Below are positions 9,991-25,349 of a DNA stretch of 64,000 nucleotides, one piece after another (position 1 is the first letter of the stretch; each line of letters opens with the position of its first letter). Below the pieces are notes generated by a model. That model did no database searches and was not told the DNA's origin. It worked only from the letters and a program-made list of their open reading frames with translations. Position numbers and translations under genes: made by a program. Source of the stretch: Mycobacterium ostraviense (lineage in GTDB: Bacteria > Actinomycetota > Actinomycetes > Mycobacteriales > Mycobacteriaceae); assembly GCF_002705925.1 (NCBI RefSeq), contig NZ_NKRE01000001.1:2020544-2084543 (forward strand). Direction: 5' to 3'.

Positions 9991-10746
9991 TCAGCCGTTG
10001 ACTTTTTCCCGCAGAAACGCGATGTCGTCCTTGCGGCCCTCGTCGGCGGTTTCGCAGATCACCGGGGCATCGGCGGCCTTCACCACCGCGACCAGGTGGT
10101 CGGGATCGATCTGACCGTTGCCGATGTTGGCGTGCCGGTCGGCGCCTGAGCCCGCGGCGTCGCGCGAGTCGTTGCAGTGCACCAGGTCGATGCGGCCGGT
10201 CAAGGCCTTGATCCGGTCGACCGCGTCGATCAGCTGCTCACCCGCGGCCCAGGCGTGGCAGGTGTCCAGGCAGAAGCCAATTCCCTTGTCGCCGATGCGA
10301 TCCCACAGCCTGCCGATGGTATCGAAGTAACGGGCTATCGCGTGGTCGCCGCCCGCGGTGTTCTCCAGGTACACCGGCACGTCTGTTTCGAGGTAGTCCA
10401 GCGCCTTGACCCAGCGCTCGAAACCGGCCTCCATGTCGTTGTCGTCGGCGTGGCCGCCGTGCACGATGACCGCCGTCGCGTTGATGGCCGCGGCCGCGTC
10501 ACAGGTGTCCTGCAGGATCTTGCGCGACGGGATGCGGATGCGGTTGTTCGCCGATGCGACGTTGATCAGATACGGCGCGTGGACGTACAGCGGAAATGTC
10601 GACGCCTTCAGCGTCTCGGCGTCGTCTCGCGGCTTGGGCTTCTTCCAGCTCTGCGGGTTGCCGAGGAAGAACTGCACCACGTCGGCGCCGTCGGCCTGGG
10701 CGGCGGCCAGGGGATCGTCCGAGTGGACATGGGAACCTATCAGCAC
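9991..10746 (-). CDS. end: Endonuclease IV, AP endonuclease
   Basis: A 251-residue TIM-barrel enzyme that cuts the phosphodiester bond 5' to abasic sites in base-excision repair, using three zinc ions. Conserved metal-binding segments are present: [10 protein letters not shown] at the N-terminus, [32 protein letters not shown] and [28 protein letters not shown] at 10746 ([10 protein letters not shown]) was chosen as start because upstream codons lack similarity to the family and extend into a palindrome. It is transcribed toward lpqP. Confidence 0.93.
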   Translation of the reverse strand: MLIGSHVHSDDPLAAAQADGADVVQFFLGNPQSWKKPKPRDDAETLKASTFPLYVHAPYLINVASANNRIRIPSRKILQDTCDAAAAINATAVIVHGGHADDNDMEAGFERWVKALDYLETDVPVYLENTAGGDHAIARYFDTIGRLWDRIGDKGIGFCLDTCHAWAAGEQLIDAVDRIKALTGRIDLVHCNDSRDAAGSGADRHANIGNGQIDPDHLVAVVKAADAPVICETADEGRKDDIAFLREKVNG

Positions 10747-10766
10747 CCGGCCAGTGTAATGCGGCC

Positions 10767-10820
10767 AGCAGACACAGAATCGCACTGCGCGAGCCCGCAA
10801 CGTGCGACTCTGTGTCTGCT
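10767..10820. repeat. Intergenic palindrome, 19-base arms (copy 1 of the GCAGACACAGAATCGCA family)
   Basis: The left arm 10767-10785 (AGCAGACACAGAATCGCAC) is the inverse of 10802-10820 except for one base. The 16-base loop is GC-rich. A second copy with the same arm sequence lies at 38713-38770 after rplA. No poly-T tract follows, so it is a dispersed repeat or a structured mRNA end rather than a classical terminator. Confidence 0.8.
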
Positions 10821-10827
10821 CGGCAGT

Positions 10828-10861
10828 GAAAAAAAGCCCCGGGCATGGCCCGGGGCTTTTT

Positions 10862-10863
<2 letters not shown>
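10828..10863. terminator. Rho-independent terminator of rpoBC
   Basis: A 10-base perfect stem AGCCCCGGGC (10835-10844) and GCCCGGGGCT (10848-10857) with loop ATG is flanked by A7 on one side and T7 on the other. It can therefore terminate on both strands. The rpoC stop codon (10864-10862) abuts the T/A tract, so on the minus strand the hairpin follows rpoC directly. Canonical intrinsic terminators are rare in mycobacteria, which makes this one noteworthy. Confidence 0.9.
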
Positions 10864-14836
<3,973 letters not shown>

Positions 14837-14856
14837 TTAGTTACTTCCAAGAAGGA

Positions 14857-18904
<4,048 letters not shown>

Positions 18905-19915
18905 CTAGCCGCCGAACTCGCTCGCGTGATACTTGTGCGTGCCCTCGAGATCGTCGAGGATCGCCTCCTGGGCCTTCTTCGGCAACGTGTGCAGCATCGC
19001 GCGCACCCGGGCCTGGCGCCGCCCCACCGCTTTGCGCTCCGGCATGCCCGGCGTCGCGGTGATCTGCGGCGGCACGCCCTCGATCTCTTCGACGCCACCC
19101 GCCTGGTGACCGGCGTCGAGCAGCGCCTGCTCTTCGGCCATGGTGGCCTCGTCCTTCTCCTCGGACATGCCGATCGGCCCGATGCGCCGGCCGTTGAGGA
19201 ACTGTCGCACCACCGGCTCGTCGCTGGTCAGCAGCACTTCGCGAGGGCCGAACATGACCAGGTGCTTGCGGAACAACATGCCCATGTTGTCGGGCACCGT
19301 GCGGGCGATGTTGATGTTGTGGGTCACGATGAGGATGGTCGCGTCGATCTGGGCATTGATGTCCATGATCAGCTGGCTCAGATAAGCGGTACGGACGGGG
19401 TCCAGACCTGAGTCGGGCTCGTCGCAGAGAATGATCTGCGGGTCGAGAACCAGGGCCCGGGCCAGGCCGGCACGCTTGCGCATACCGCCGGAGATCTCGC
19501 CGGGGAACTTCTTCTCGTCACCGCCCAAGCCGACCAGCGCCAGCTTCTCCATGACGATGTCACGGATCTCTTTTTCTTTTTTCTTGGTGTGCTCGCGCAG
19601 CGGAAAAGCGGTGTTGTCGAACAGGTTCATCGACCCGAACAACGCACCGTCCTGGAAAAGCACACCAAACAACGTCCGGATCTCGTAGAGCTCCTTGGCC
19701 GAACACTCGATGATGTCGGTGCCGTCGATGACGATCGAGCCGCGTTCCGGCCGAAGCAGGCCGATCAGGGACTTCAGGAACACCGACTTGCCAGTACCCG
19801 ACGGTCCCAGCAACACGCTGACCTCGCCGGCGGGGATCGTGAGCGTGACGTCCTCCCAGATCCTCGAGGAACCGAAGGACTTCGTGAGTCCGTTGACCTC
19901 GATAGCGACGCCCAT
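18905..19915 (-). CDS. mkl: ABC transporter ATPase of Mce lipid importers (Mkl/MceG)
   Basis: A 336-residue MlaF-type ATPase thought to energise Mce lipid and cholesterol import. Walker A GPSGTGKS is at about residues 37-44, the Q-loop GVLFQDGALFGS at about 87-98, signature SGGMRKR at about 142-148, Walker B IILCDEPDSGLD at about 161-172 and the switch His in IVTHNINIA. A 100-residue C-terminal extension rich in E/A/R is typical of MceG. The M. tuberculosis annotation is about 20 residues longer at the N-terminus; ATG at 19915 precedes MGVAIEVNGLTKSFG and suits the fold. Confidence 0.93.
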   Translation of the reverse strand: MGVAIEVNGLTKSFGSSRIWEDVTLTIPAGEVSVLLGPSGTGKSVFLKSLIGLLRPERGSIVIDGTDIIECSAKELYEIRTLFGVLFQDGALFGSMNLFDNTAFPLREHTKKKEKEIRDIVMEKLALVGLGGDEKKFPGEISGGMRKRAGLARALVLDPQIILCDEPDSGLDPVRTAYLSQLIMDINAQIDATILIVTHNINIARTVPDNMGMLFRKHLVMFGPREVLLTSDEPVVRQFLNGRRIGPIGMSEEKDEATMAEEQALLDAGHQAGGVEEIEGVPPQITATPGMPERKAVGRRQARVRAMLHTLPKKAQEAILDDLEGTHKYHASEFGG

Positions 19916-20065
19916 GGGAAATCCTTCCGACGCTCAACATTTGCAAGATGCCCGCCACCTGCCACTTTATGTGGCTTGAGTCACTGTAGCGCACCGCTGG
20001 GGCGCGACATCAGGGTTGGATACATAACAATCCTCGCCGAGGCCGGCGGGCGGTGTCCGGGCGCC

Positions 20066-21583
20066 TCAAGGAGTCGCCGGCGCCCAGTTGCCGTGGAAGC
20101 CCATCGGGACCCGCTGCGGCAGGTGCACGGTAGCCATCAATTCGCACGTCTGGGCGTCCAGCAACAACAGCTGGCCCTCGGCGCGGTCGCGGTGGTAGCC
20201 GTACCCCATAAGGATGCCGTCGTCCTCCGCCCTTTCCCCCGACGTACCCGATGGATTCGGGACGAAGCACATCTCACCGATCAGCAGGGCGGCATCCAGC
20301 GGGGCCACCTGACAGGATCCGGTCTCGTAGTCGTGCTTGTAGAGCGAGGTGGACATTTCCGTCGTTCCGCCGGTCAGGTAGCCGCCGTCCACGCCGAGGG
20401 TGTAGCCGAACCGATGCCGGCCGCCCAGCACGGTCTCGTTGATCCGGGGAAACTCCTGCGGCCGGTCGTCGCGGCATTCGGTGGTGACGGCACCGGTGGC
20501 CAGGTTGACGGTCCAGCGATCCAATGACGGACGAGTGTCGCCGGGGCCGTGCCGGTCGTGGTCGAACATTCGCGCATACCGCACCACGTCGAGTATCAAC
20601 AGCTCGGACCCGTCTCGGGTTTCGGTGTAGGCGTTGAGCGGGTGGTAGACGTAGCAGGGTTCGATGTCGAACCACCGGACGTCCTCATTGCCGCCGTCTC
20701 GGGGCATGACTCCGATACGGGCCGGATAGTCGGCGTTCCAGGCGTAGGGCATGCGATCAGACGGCTTGGGGTTGCGGTTCATCATCGCGGCGATCGGGCC
20801 GGGAACCCGGACGTGACCGATCACCGCCTGCATTACCAGTCGCGCGGGCAAACTCAGCCAGCGCGGCAGCTTCGCGGGTAGCACCTGCGACGCGTCGAAG
20901 GTGACCGGCAGGTCGTAGATCACCACGTACTTGTCGGTCAAGGAGAAGTCGTGCATCATCGGCGACCCGGTCACCTCGATATCTACGGTGCGCCGGGCCC
21001 GCCCTCGAGTATCGATCACGGAATACTGCACGGTCCGTCCGCGAGCAAACGAGTACGACACCGCATGCAGTTCGCCGGTCCGCGGGTCGCGGTGCGGGTG
21101 GGCGGTGTAGCCGCCGGTGAGGGTGCCGTCGAAGTCGCATGTCCCGACGGTGTCGAGGTCCTCGGTGAGCTCGTAATTGGCGACGCCGCCCTCGACGAGC
21201 GCCACGGTTCGTCCGGCGTGGGACAGCACGCTGGTGTTGGCGCCCAGGGACAGCATGCCCGCCCGGGGATCGAGCCTGCTCGGAGCCGGCTCTCCGAGGG
21301 CCGCGCAGACCGGCAGGCTGCGCACCCAGCGGTTGCGATACCAGCTGGCTCCCCCTTGACGAAGGGCGACCCCGTGGACCATCCCGTCACCGCTGAACCA
21401 GTGATAGACGGCGGGATCGACCTCGGCGACCGGGTTGGGCCCGTTGCGCAGATACCGTCCGTCGAGATGCTCCGGGATCTGCCCGGTGACCTTCAGATCG
21501 GTCGCGGTCACTTCGGCGTGCACCGGCGCCAGCGGACCCTCGAGATAGGGGTTCCCGACTTGGTCGGTTCGCATTGTCGTCAC
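20066..21583 (-). CDS. Carotenoid cleavage dioxygenase (Rv0654 ortholog)
   Basis: A 505-residue Fe(II) oxygenase of the RPE65/CCD family, expected to cleave carotenoid or apocarotenoid polyenes. The four iron-ligand histidines are visible in their usual contexts: TAHPHRDPRTG, MMHDFSLTDKY, CYVYHPLNAYTE and the C-terminal MGFHGNWAP. GTG at 21583 has AGGAG 7 bases upstream and overlaps no other gene. It diverges from a TetR gene with a palindrome between them, so its expression is probably controlled by that regulator. Confidence 0.92.
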   Translation of the reverse strand: MTTMRTDQVGNPYLEGPLAPVHAEVTATDLKVTGQIPEHLDGRYLRNGPNPVAEVDPAVYHWFSGDGMVHGVALRQGGASWYRNRWVRSLPVCAALGEPAPSRLDPRAGMLSLGANTSVLSHAGRTVALVEGGVANYELTEDLDTVGTCDFDGTLTGGYTAHPHRDPRTGELHAVSYSFARGRTVQYSVIDTRGRARRTVDIEVTGSPMMHDFSLTDKYVVIYDLPVTFDASQVLPAKLPRWLSLPARLVMQAVIGHVRVPGPIAAMMNRNPKPSDRMPYAWNADYPARIGVMPRDGGNEDVRWFDIEPCYVYHPLNAYTETRDGSELLILDVVRYARMFDHDRHGPGDTRPSLDRWTVNLATGAVTTECRDDRPQEFPRINETVLGGRHRFGYTLGVDGGYLTGGTTEMSTSLYKHDYETGSCQVAPLDAALLIGEMCFVPNPSGTSGERAEDDGILMGYGYHRDRAEGQLLLLDAQTCELMATVHLPQRVPMGFHGNWAPATP

Positions 21584-21595
21584 GGCCGAACTCCT

Positions 21596-21608
21596 ATAAC
21601 GTCGTTAT
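21596..21608. promoter_or_regulatory. Candidate operator ATAACG-T-CGTTAT between the oxygenase and TetR genes
   Basis: A perfect 6-base dyad with one central base lies in the 83-base divergent gap, 13 bases before the oxygenase start. A related AT-rich repeat (GTTATTTCAGTGTTATT) continues to 21620. The location fits repression of both divergent genes by the TetR protein. No binding evidence is available from sequence alone. Confidence 0.55.
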
Positions 21609-21666
21609 TTCAGTGTTATTCGGACCGTACGCCTGCGCTGAGACGATGGCAAGGGGATGACGAGAA

Positions 21667-22359
21667 ATGACTGAACAAGCCCAACCCGCCATTCGCGGTG
21701 TTCGCGGCGAGATGCTGCACGCCGCCGTCGCCCTGCTCGACGAGCACGGACCCGATGCCCTGCAAACCCGCAAAGTGTCCGGGGCCGCCGGGACCTCGAC
21801 GATGTCGGTCTACACCCATTTCGGTGGCATGCGGGAACTTATCGCCGCGGTGGCTGAAGAGGGCTTGCGGCAGTTCGGCGCCGCGCTCGCGGTGGCACCG
21901 ACGACTGACCCCGTCGCCGATCTATTGGCCATCGGAGCGGCGTATCGACGCTATGCCATCGAGCGCCCGCACATGTATCGCCTGATGTTCGGCAGCACCA
22001 GCGCGCACGGCATCAAGGCGCCGGCCCGCGATGTCCTGACGTTGACGGTCGTAGAGATCGAGCAGCACCACCCTAGCTTCGCGCACGTGGTGCGCGCGGT
22101 GCACCGCTCGATGCTGGCGGGCCGAATCACTGTGGGTTCGACGGCCGACGGCGCCGTCCCGGACCAGGTGGTCGTGTCCACTGCGGCCCAGTTTTGGGCG
22201 TTGATCCACGGCTTCGTGATGCTCGAACTGGCCGGCTTCTTCGGCGAGGAGGGCGCGGCGATCCCACCGGTGCTGGCCGCGATGACCACGAACTTGCTTG
22301 TGGCGCTGGGCGATTCACCCGAGCGGGTGCGGCTGTCGCAGCGCTCCGCGTTCGGTTGA
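21667..22359 (+). CDS. TetR-family transcriptional regulator (Rv0653c ortholog)
   Basis: A 230-residue regulator. The N-terminal helix-turn-helix (LQTRKVSGAAGTSTMSVYTHFGGMRELI) is at about residues 34-61. The C-terminal WHG-type ligand domain includes ALIHGFVMLELAGFFGEEG near the end, resembling the equivalent segment of the TetR protein at 3180-3827. The divergent neighbour is a carotenoid oxygenase, so the ligand may be an apocarotenoid; this is an inference. It converges on rplL with a hairpin between them. Confidence 0.9.
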   Translation: MTEQAQPAIRGVRGEMLHAAVALLDEHGPDALQTRKVSGAAGTSTMSVYTHFGGMRELIAAVAEEGLRQFGAALAVAPTTDPVADLLAIGAAYRRYAIERPHMYRLMFGSTSAHGIKAPARDVLTLTVVEIEQHHPSFAHVVRAVHRSMLAGRITVGSTADGAVPDQVVVSTAAQFWALIHGFVMLELAGFFGEEGAAIPPVLAAMTTNLLVALGDSPERVRLSQRSAFG

Positions 22360-22368
22360 GCGCGCCAC

Positions 22369-22395
22369 GCCCCCGGTTCCGGTACCGGGGGCTTT
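22369..22395. terminator. GC-rich hairpin terminator between convergent TetR and rplL
   Basis: Stem GCCCCCGGT (22369-22377) pairs perfectly with ACCGGGGGC (22384-22392), loop TCCGGT. On the plus strand a short TTT follows. It ends the TetR transcript and may also serve rplL, whose stop lies 15 bases beyond. Confidence 0.65.
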
Positions 22396-22406
22396 GGCGT
22401 GCGGAC

Positions 22407-22799
22407 TTACTTGACGGTGACGGTGGCGCCGGCAGCCTCGAGCTTGGCCTTGGCCTCGTCGGCGGCCTCCTTGGCAACCTTTTCGAGCAGCGGCTTGGGT
22501 GCGCTGTCGACCAGGTCCTTGGCCTCCTTGAGGCCCAGGCCGGACACGATCTCGCGGACAACCTTGATGACGCCGATCTTCTTCTCGCCGGCGGCCTCGA
22601 GGATCACGTCGAACTCGGACTGCTCTTCGGCGGCCTCGGCCGGCGCGCCACCGGCGGCAGGACCGGCCGCGGCGACGGCGACCGGTGCGGCCGCGGTGAC
22701 CTCGAAGGTCTCCTCGAACTTCTTGACGAAGTCGGAGAGCTCCAACAGCGTCATTTCCTTGAACGCGTCAAGCAGTTCGTCTGTCGAGAGCTTGGCCAT
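22407..22799 (-). CDS. rplL: 50S ribosomal protein L7/L12
   Basis: A 130-residue stalk protein that recruits translation factors and stimulates their GTPase activity. The N-terminal dimerisation domain ([26 protein letters not shown]) is followed by an Ala/Pro/Gly hinge at about residues 37-58. The C-terminal factor-binding domain ([23 protein letters not shown]) completes it. It follows rplJ by 33 bases in the same transcript. Confidence 0.98.
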   Translation of the reverse strand: MAKLSTDELLDAFKEMTLLELSDFVKKFEETFEVTAAAPVAVAAAGPAAGGAPAEAAEEQSEFDVILEAAGEKKIGVIKVVREIVSGLGLKEAKDLVDSAPKPLLEKVAKEAADEAKAKLEAAGATVTVK

Positions 22800-22832
22800 G
22801 GTGTGGGTCCTTCCTGGTTTCGGGTAGTGGGG

Positions 22833-23417
22833 TTATTCGGCTGATGCCGGTTCTGGAGCCGGGGTTTCAGGGGCGGAAGCCGGCGCGTCTGCGGCAGGTT
22901 CTGCCGCAGCCCTCTTTTCCTGGAGCGCCGCTGCCAGTCGGGCAACCTGCGACGCGGGCGCGTTGAACAGCCCGGCGGCCTTGGCGAGGTTGCCCTTCAT
23001 CGCGCCGGCGAGTTTGGCCAGCAGCACCTCGCGGGACTCCAGGTCGGCGATCCGCTCCACCTCGGCGACGGTCAACGGGTGGCCGTCCATGTAGCCGCCC
23101 TTGATGACCAGCGCCTTGTGTTCCCGGGCGAAGGTCTTGAGGGCCTTGGCCGCGTCGACCGGTTCACCGGTGACGAACGCGATCGCCGTCGGGCCCGCGA
23201 ACAGCTCGTCGAGACCTTCGATACCGGCCTCGGAGGCCGCTCGCTTGATGAGGGTGTTCTTGGCCACGGCGTAGCTGGCCGACTCGCCCAGCGATCGGCG
23301 CAGCTGGGCCAGGTTGGCCACCGTCAAGCCGCGGTATTCGGTGATGACGGTCGCGGTCGAGGCCTTGAAGCGCTCGGCGATGTCTGCAACGGCGGTGGCC
23401 TTGTCAGCCCTGGCCAT
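22833..23417 (-). CDS. rplJ: 50S ribosomal protein L10
   Basis: L10 anchors L7/L12 dimers to 23S rRNA and autoregulates its operon. The 194-residue protein has the RNA-binding N-terminal domain ([20 protein letters not shown]) and the helical stalk segment. The Ala/Pro/Glu-rich tail after about residue 170 makes it some 16 residues longer than M. tuberculosis L10 (178). It is first in rplJ-rplL, with a long structured leader upstream. Confidence 0.97.
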   Translation of the reverse strand: MARADKATAVADIAERFKASTATVITEYRGLTVANLAQLRRSLGESASYAVAKNTLIKRAASEAGIEGLDELFAGPTAIAFVTGEPVDAAKALKTFAREHKALVIKGGYMDGHPLTVAEVERIADLESREVLLAKLAGAMKGNLAKAAGLFNAPASQVARLAAALQEKRAAAEPAADAPASAPETPAPEPASAE

Positions 23418-23501
23418 GCATACCTCCTACAAGTGTGCGACGTGGCGTCTGCGGCCACCTCGAAACGTCGAAGAAAGTCGAAGAACGTCTAGGAACCACG
23501 A

Positions 23502-23532
23502 ACGCCCCGGCGCAGGAAGCGGCACGGGGCGT
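23502..23532 (-). promoter_or_regulatory. Putative L10 leader hairpin
   Basis: An 8-base perfect stem (ACGCCCCG with CGGGGCGT) encloses a purine-rich 15-base loop, 85 bases upstream of rplJ and inside its leader. L10 leaders in many bacteria bind the L10(L12)4 complex for autogenous control, and this is the expected place. Identification rests on position and fold only. Confidence 0.45.
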
Positions 23533-23653
23533 AACTGATGCACCGACGCTCGCGCCGACGCTGATGCCTCGTCCTCCTGCGTGGGCCGCCGGGTTGTTCC
23601 CGGACCTTCAACCGATTGCTCGGTGACCGACGGTCTTCGGTGGATCGGCAACA

Positions 23654-23683
23654 ACAATAGCGGTACCGGTTCAATCAGCCAAA
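23654..23683 (-). promoter_or_regulatory. Candidate rplJL promoter
   Basis: On the minus strand TTTGGC (23683-23678), an 18-base spacer, then TATTGT (23659-23654). This would give a leader of about 230 bases containing the hairpin at 23502-23532. The -35 is weak. The rest of the 406-base gap (23418-23823) shows no coding sequence. Confidence 0.4.
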
Positions 23684-23823
23684 ACTGCGTGGGCCCGGCG
23701 CACGGGCGGCATCGAGTGTGCTCCCGCGGCTCCGGCTGAGCATGCCGGGCGGCGACACGCCGACGTTTCCGAGCAGGTTGGCGGGCAACGGCCGACCCTG
23801 GTCCGTCGCGGCGCCGGGGCTAG

Positions 23824-24732
23824 CTAGCCGGGCCCCACCAGTCGAGCCGCGCCGACCAGCCCGGCCGCACCGCCGAGCTGGGCCGGCACTACTCGCAGCC
23901 CGGCCAGGAAATCGAGCCGGGCATAGTCGGCCAGCGCCGCGCGCAGCGGGTCGAACAGCAGTCGCCCCGATTTGGCCACTCCCCCGCCGATGACCACGAG
24001 GTCCAGATCGCACACCGCCCCGACGGACGCGATCATCGCCGCCAGCGCGGTGGCGCCCCTGCGGAAAGCGGTCAGCGCCAACGCATTTCCGGCCACCGCT
24101 GCCTCGGCGAGCTCCTTGGCTCCGGCGCCGCGCGGTGCGGACCAGCCGTTGTCGCGGGCCCAACGCACCATCGACGGGCCGGACGCGATGGTCTCCACGC
24201 AGCCGCGGCCACCGCACGCACACCGCGCGCCGTCCTGGTCGACCACGACGTGACCGACGTGACCGGCGTTTCCCGTGCGGCCGGGATAGGGAGCACCGTT
24301 GAGCACCAGCCCGCCGCCGACACCGGTGGACACCACCATCCCCAGCAGGAATCGGGCGCCTCGGCCCGCGCCGAGCCGGTGCTCGCCCAACGCCATACAC
24401 ACGCCGTCGCCGCCCAGCTCCACCGGCACGCCGGGTACCACCGCCGAAACCCGGTCGCGCAGCGGAAACCCCCGCCACGACGGGATGTTGATCGGGCTGA
24501 CGGTACCACTATGCCGGTCAATCGGACCGGCTGAGGCGATGCCCACGCCACCAACGGTGCCGCCGGCGACCAGTAACGCATCGGCGATTATCGCGGCGAC
24601 CACGTCCCAGATCCGTTCGGCTCCTTCAGCAGCCGGGGTCGGACGTTCGGCGGTGTGCACCAGCGAGCCGCCCGGGTCGGCCAGGCCTACGGCGATCTTG
24701 GTGCCGCCAATGTCAAGGCAGAGCGTATGCAT
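23824..24732 (-). CDS. ROK-family sugar kinase (Rv0650 ortholog)
   Basis: A 302-residue ATP-dependent hexokinase-fold protein. The phosphate-binding motif LDIGGTKIAVGLAD is at residues 5-18. The ROK zinc site shows GHVGHVVVD followed by CACGGRGCVETIASG (about 160-190), and a second ATP loop STGVGGG lies between them. The full set of catalytic motifs suggests an active glucokinase-type or N-acyl-hexosamine kinase rather than a ROK repressor, because there is no N-terminal helix-turn-helix. It is the last gene of a mannosidase operon; its ATG overlaps the preceding stop by one base. Confidence 0.9.
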   Translation of the reverse strand: MHTLCLDIGGTKIAVGLADPGGSLVHTAERPTPAAEGAERIWDVVAAIIADALLVAGGTVGGVGIASAGPIDRHSGTVSPINIPSWRGFPLRDRVSAVVPGVPVELGGDGVCMALGEHRLGAGRGARFLLGMVVSTGVGGGLVLNGAPYPGRTGNAGHVGHVVVDQDGARCACGGRGCVETIASGPSMVRWARDNGWSAPRGAGAKELAEAAVAGNALALTAFRRGATALAAMIASVGAVCDLDLVVIGGGVAKSGRLLFDPLRAALADYARLDFLAGLRVVPAQLGGAAGLVGAARLVGPG

Positions 24733-25349
24733 CAGTGACGGTGGGTGTTGTCGGGCTGTCGCGGGTCGGCGGGATGCTCATACCCCGGGGCCAACCGCAC
24801 CAACGCGGCGCGGCGCGCGTCCAGCCAGGTTCGAAAGGCGCGCCGCCCGGCGGCGCCCAGCAAATGCGCGGTGATCGCCGGCCGCACCTCCCGCAGCGGC
24901 GGACCGGCTATCGCGGGGACCCGCCAGCCGTGCCCACCGGGACGCGGCGCGGCGAACCGCAGCGGGTTGCGCAGATGGTAGTCGGCCACCTGGTCGTCGG
25001 TGACCACGACCGCGGCGGTGACATCGGCGAACAGCGCCCGCGCGAGCGGATCGGCCAGCACCGCCGCAGCGACGCTGCCGATCTCCAATCGCGCCGCCAC
25101 ATCCGGCAGCAGTTCGGCTTCGGTCGGAGCGGCTGCCGCGGTCAGTCCGCGCGCCGCCGCCTCGGCGGCGATCAGGCGCTCGGTGACGATCAGTTGGGTC
25201 AGCCAGCGCCGCAGCTGGCGTCCCTCGCTGGTGCCGCTTGGCGGCAGGGCGGCCGCGCGCGGACCGTTGCGTAACCATGCTTCCCGCGCGTCGACCTCGC
25301 CGACGGGGACGGGAACTCCGGCGACGGTCGCAACCAGGTCCAAGCTCAT
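24732..25349 (-). CDS. Protein annotated as FabD2 in M. tuberculosis (Rv0649); malonyltransferase role doubtful
   Basis: A 205-residue protein starting MSLDLVATVAGVPVPVGEVDARE. The N-terminal 'AxVxGxPVxVxEVDARE...' pattern, helical LTQLIVTERLIAAEAAARGL, and later VTDDQVADYHLRNPLRF strongly resemble SurA/parvulin-type chaperone or PpiC-linker regions. No GHSxG acyltransferase nucleophile motif is present, so the FabD label is not supported. It is flanked by a GH38 mannosidase and a sugar kinase with overlapping start and stop codons, so a helper role in the same operon is plausible but unproven. Confidence 0.75.
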   Translation of the reverse strand: MSLDLVATVAGVPVPVGEVDAREAWLRNGPRAAALPPSGTSEGRQLRRWLTQLIVTERLIAAEAAARGLTAAAAPTEAELLPDVAARLEIGSVAAAVLADPLARALFADVTAAVVVTDDQVADYHLRNPLRFAAPRPGGHGWRVPAIAGPPLREVRPAITAHLLGAAGRRAFRTWLDARRAALVRLAPGYEHPADPRQPDNTHRH

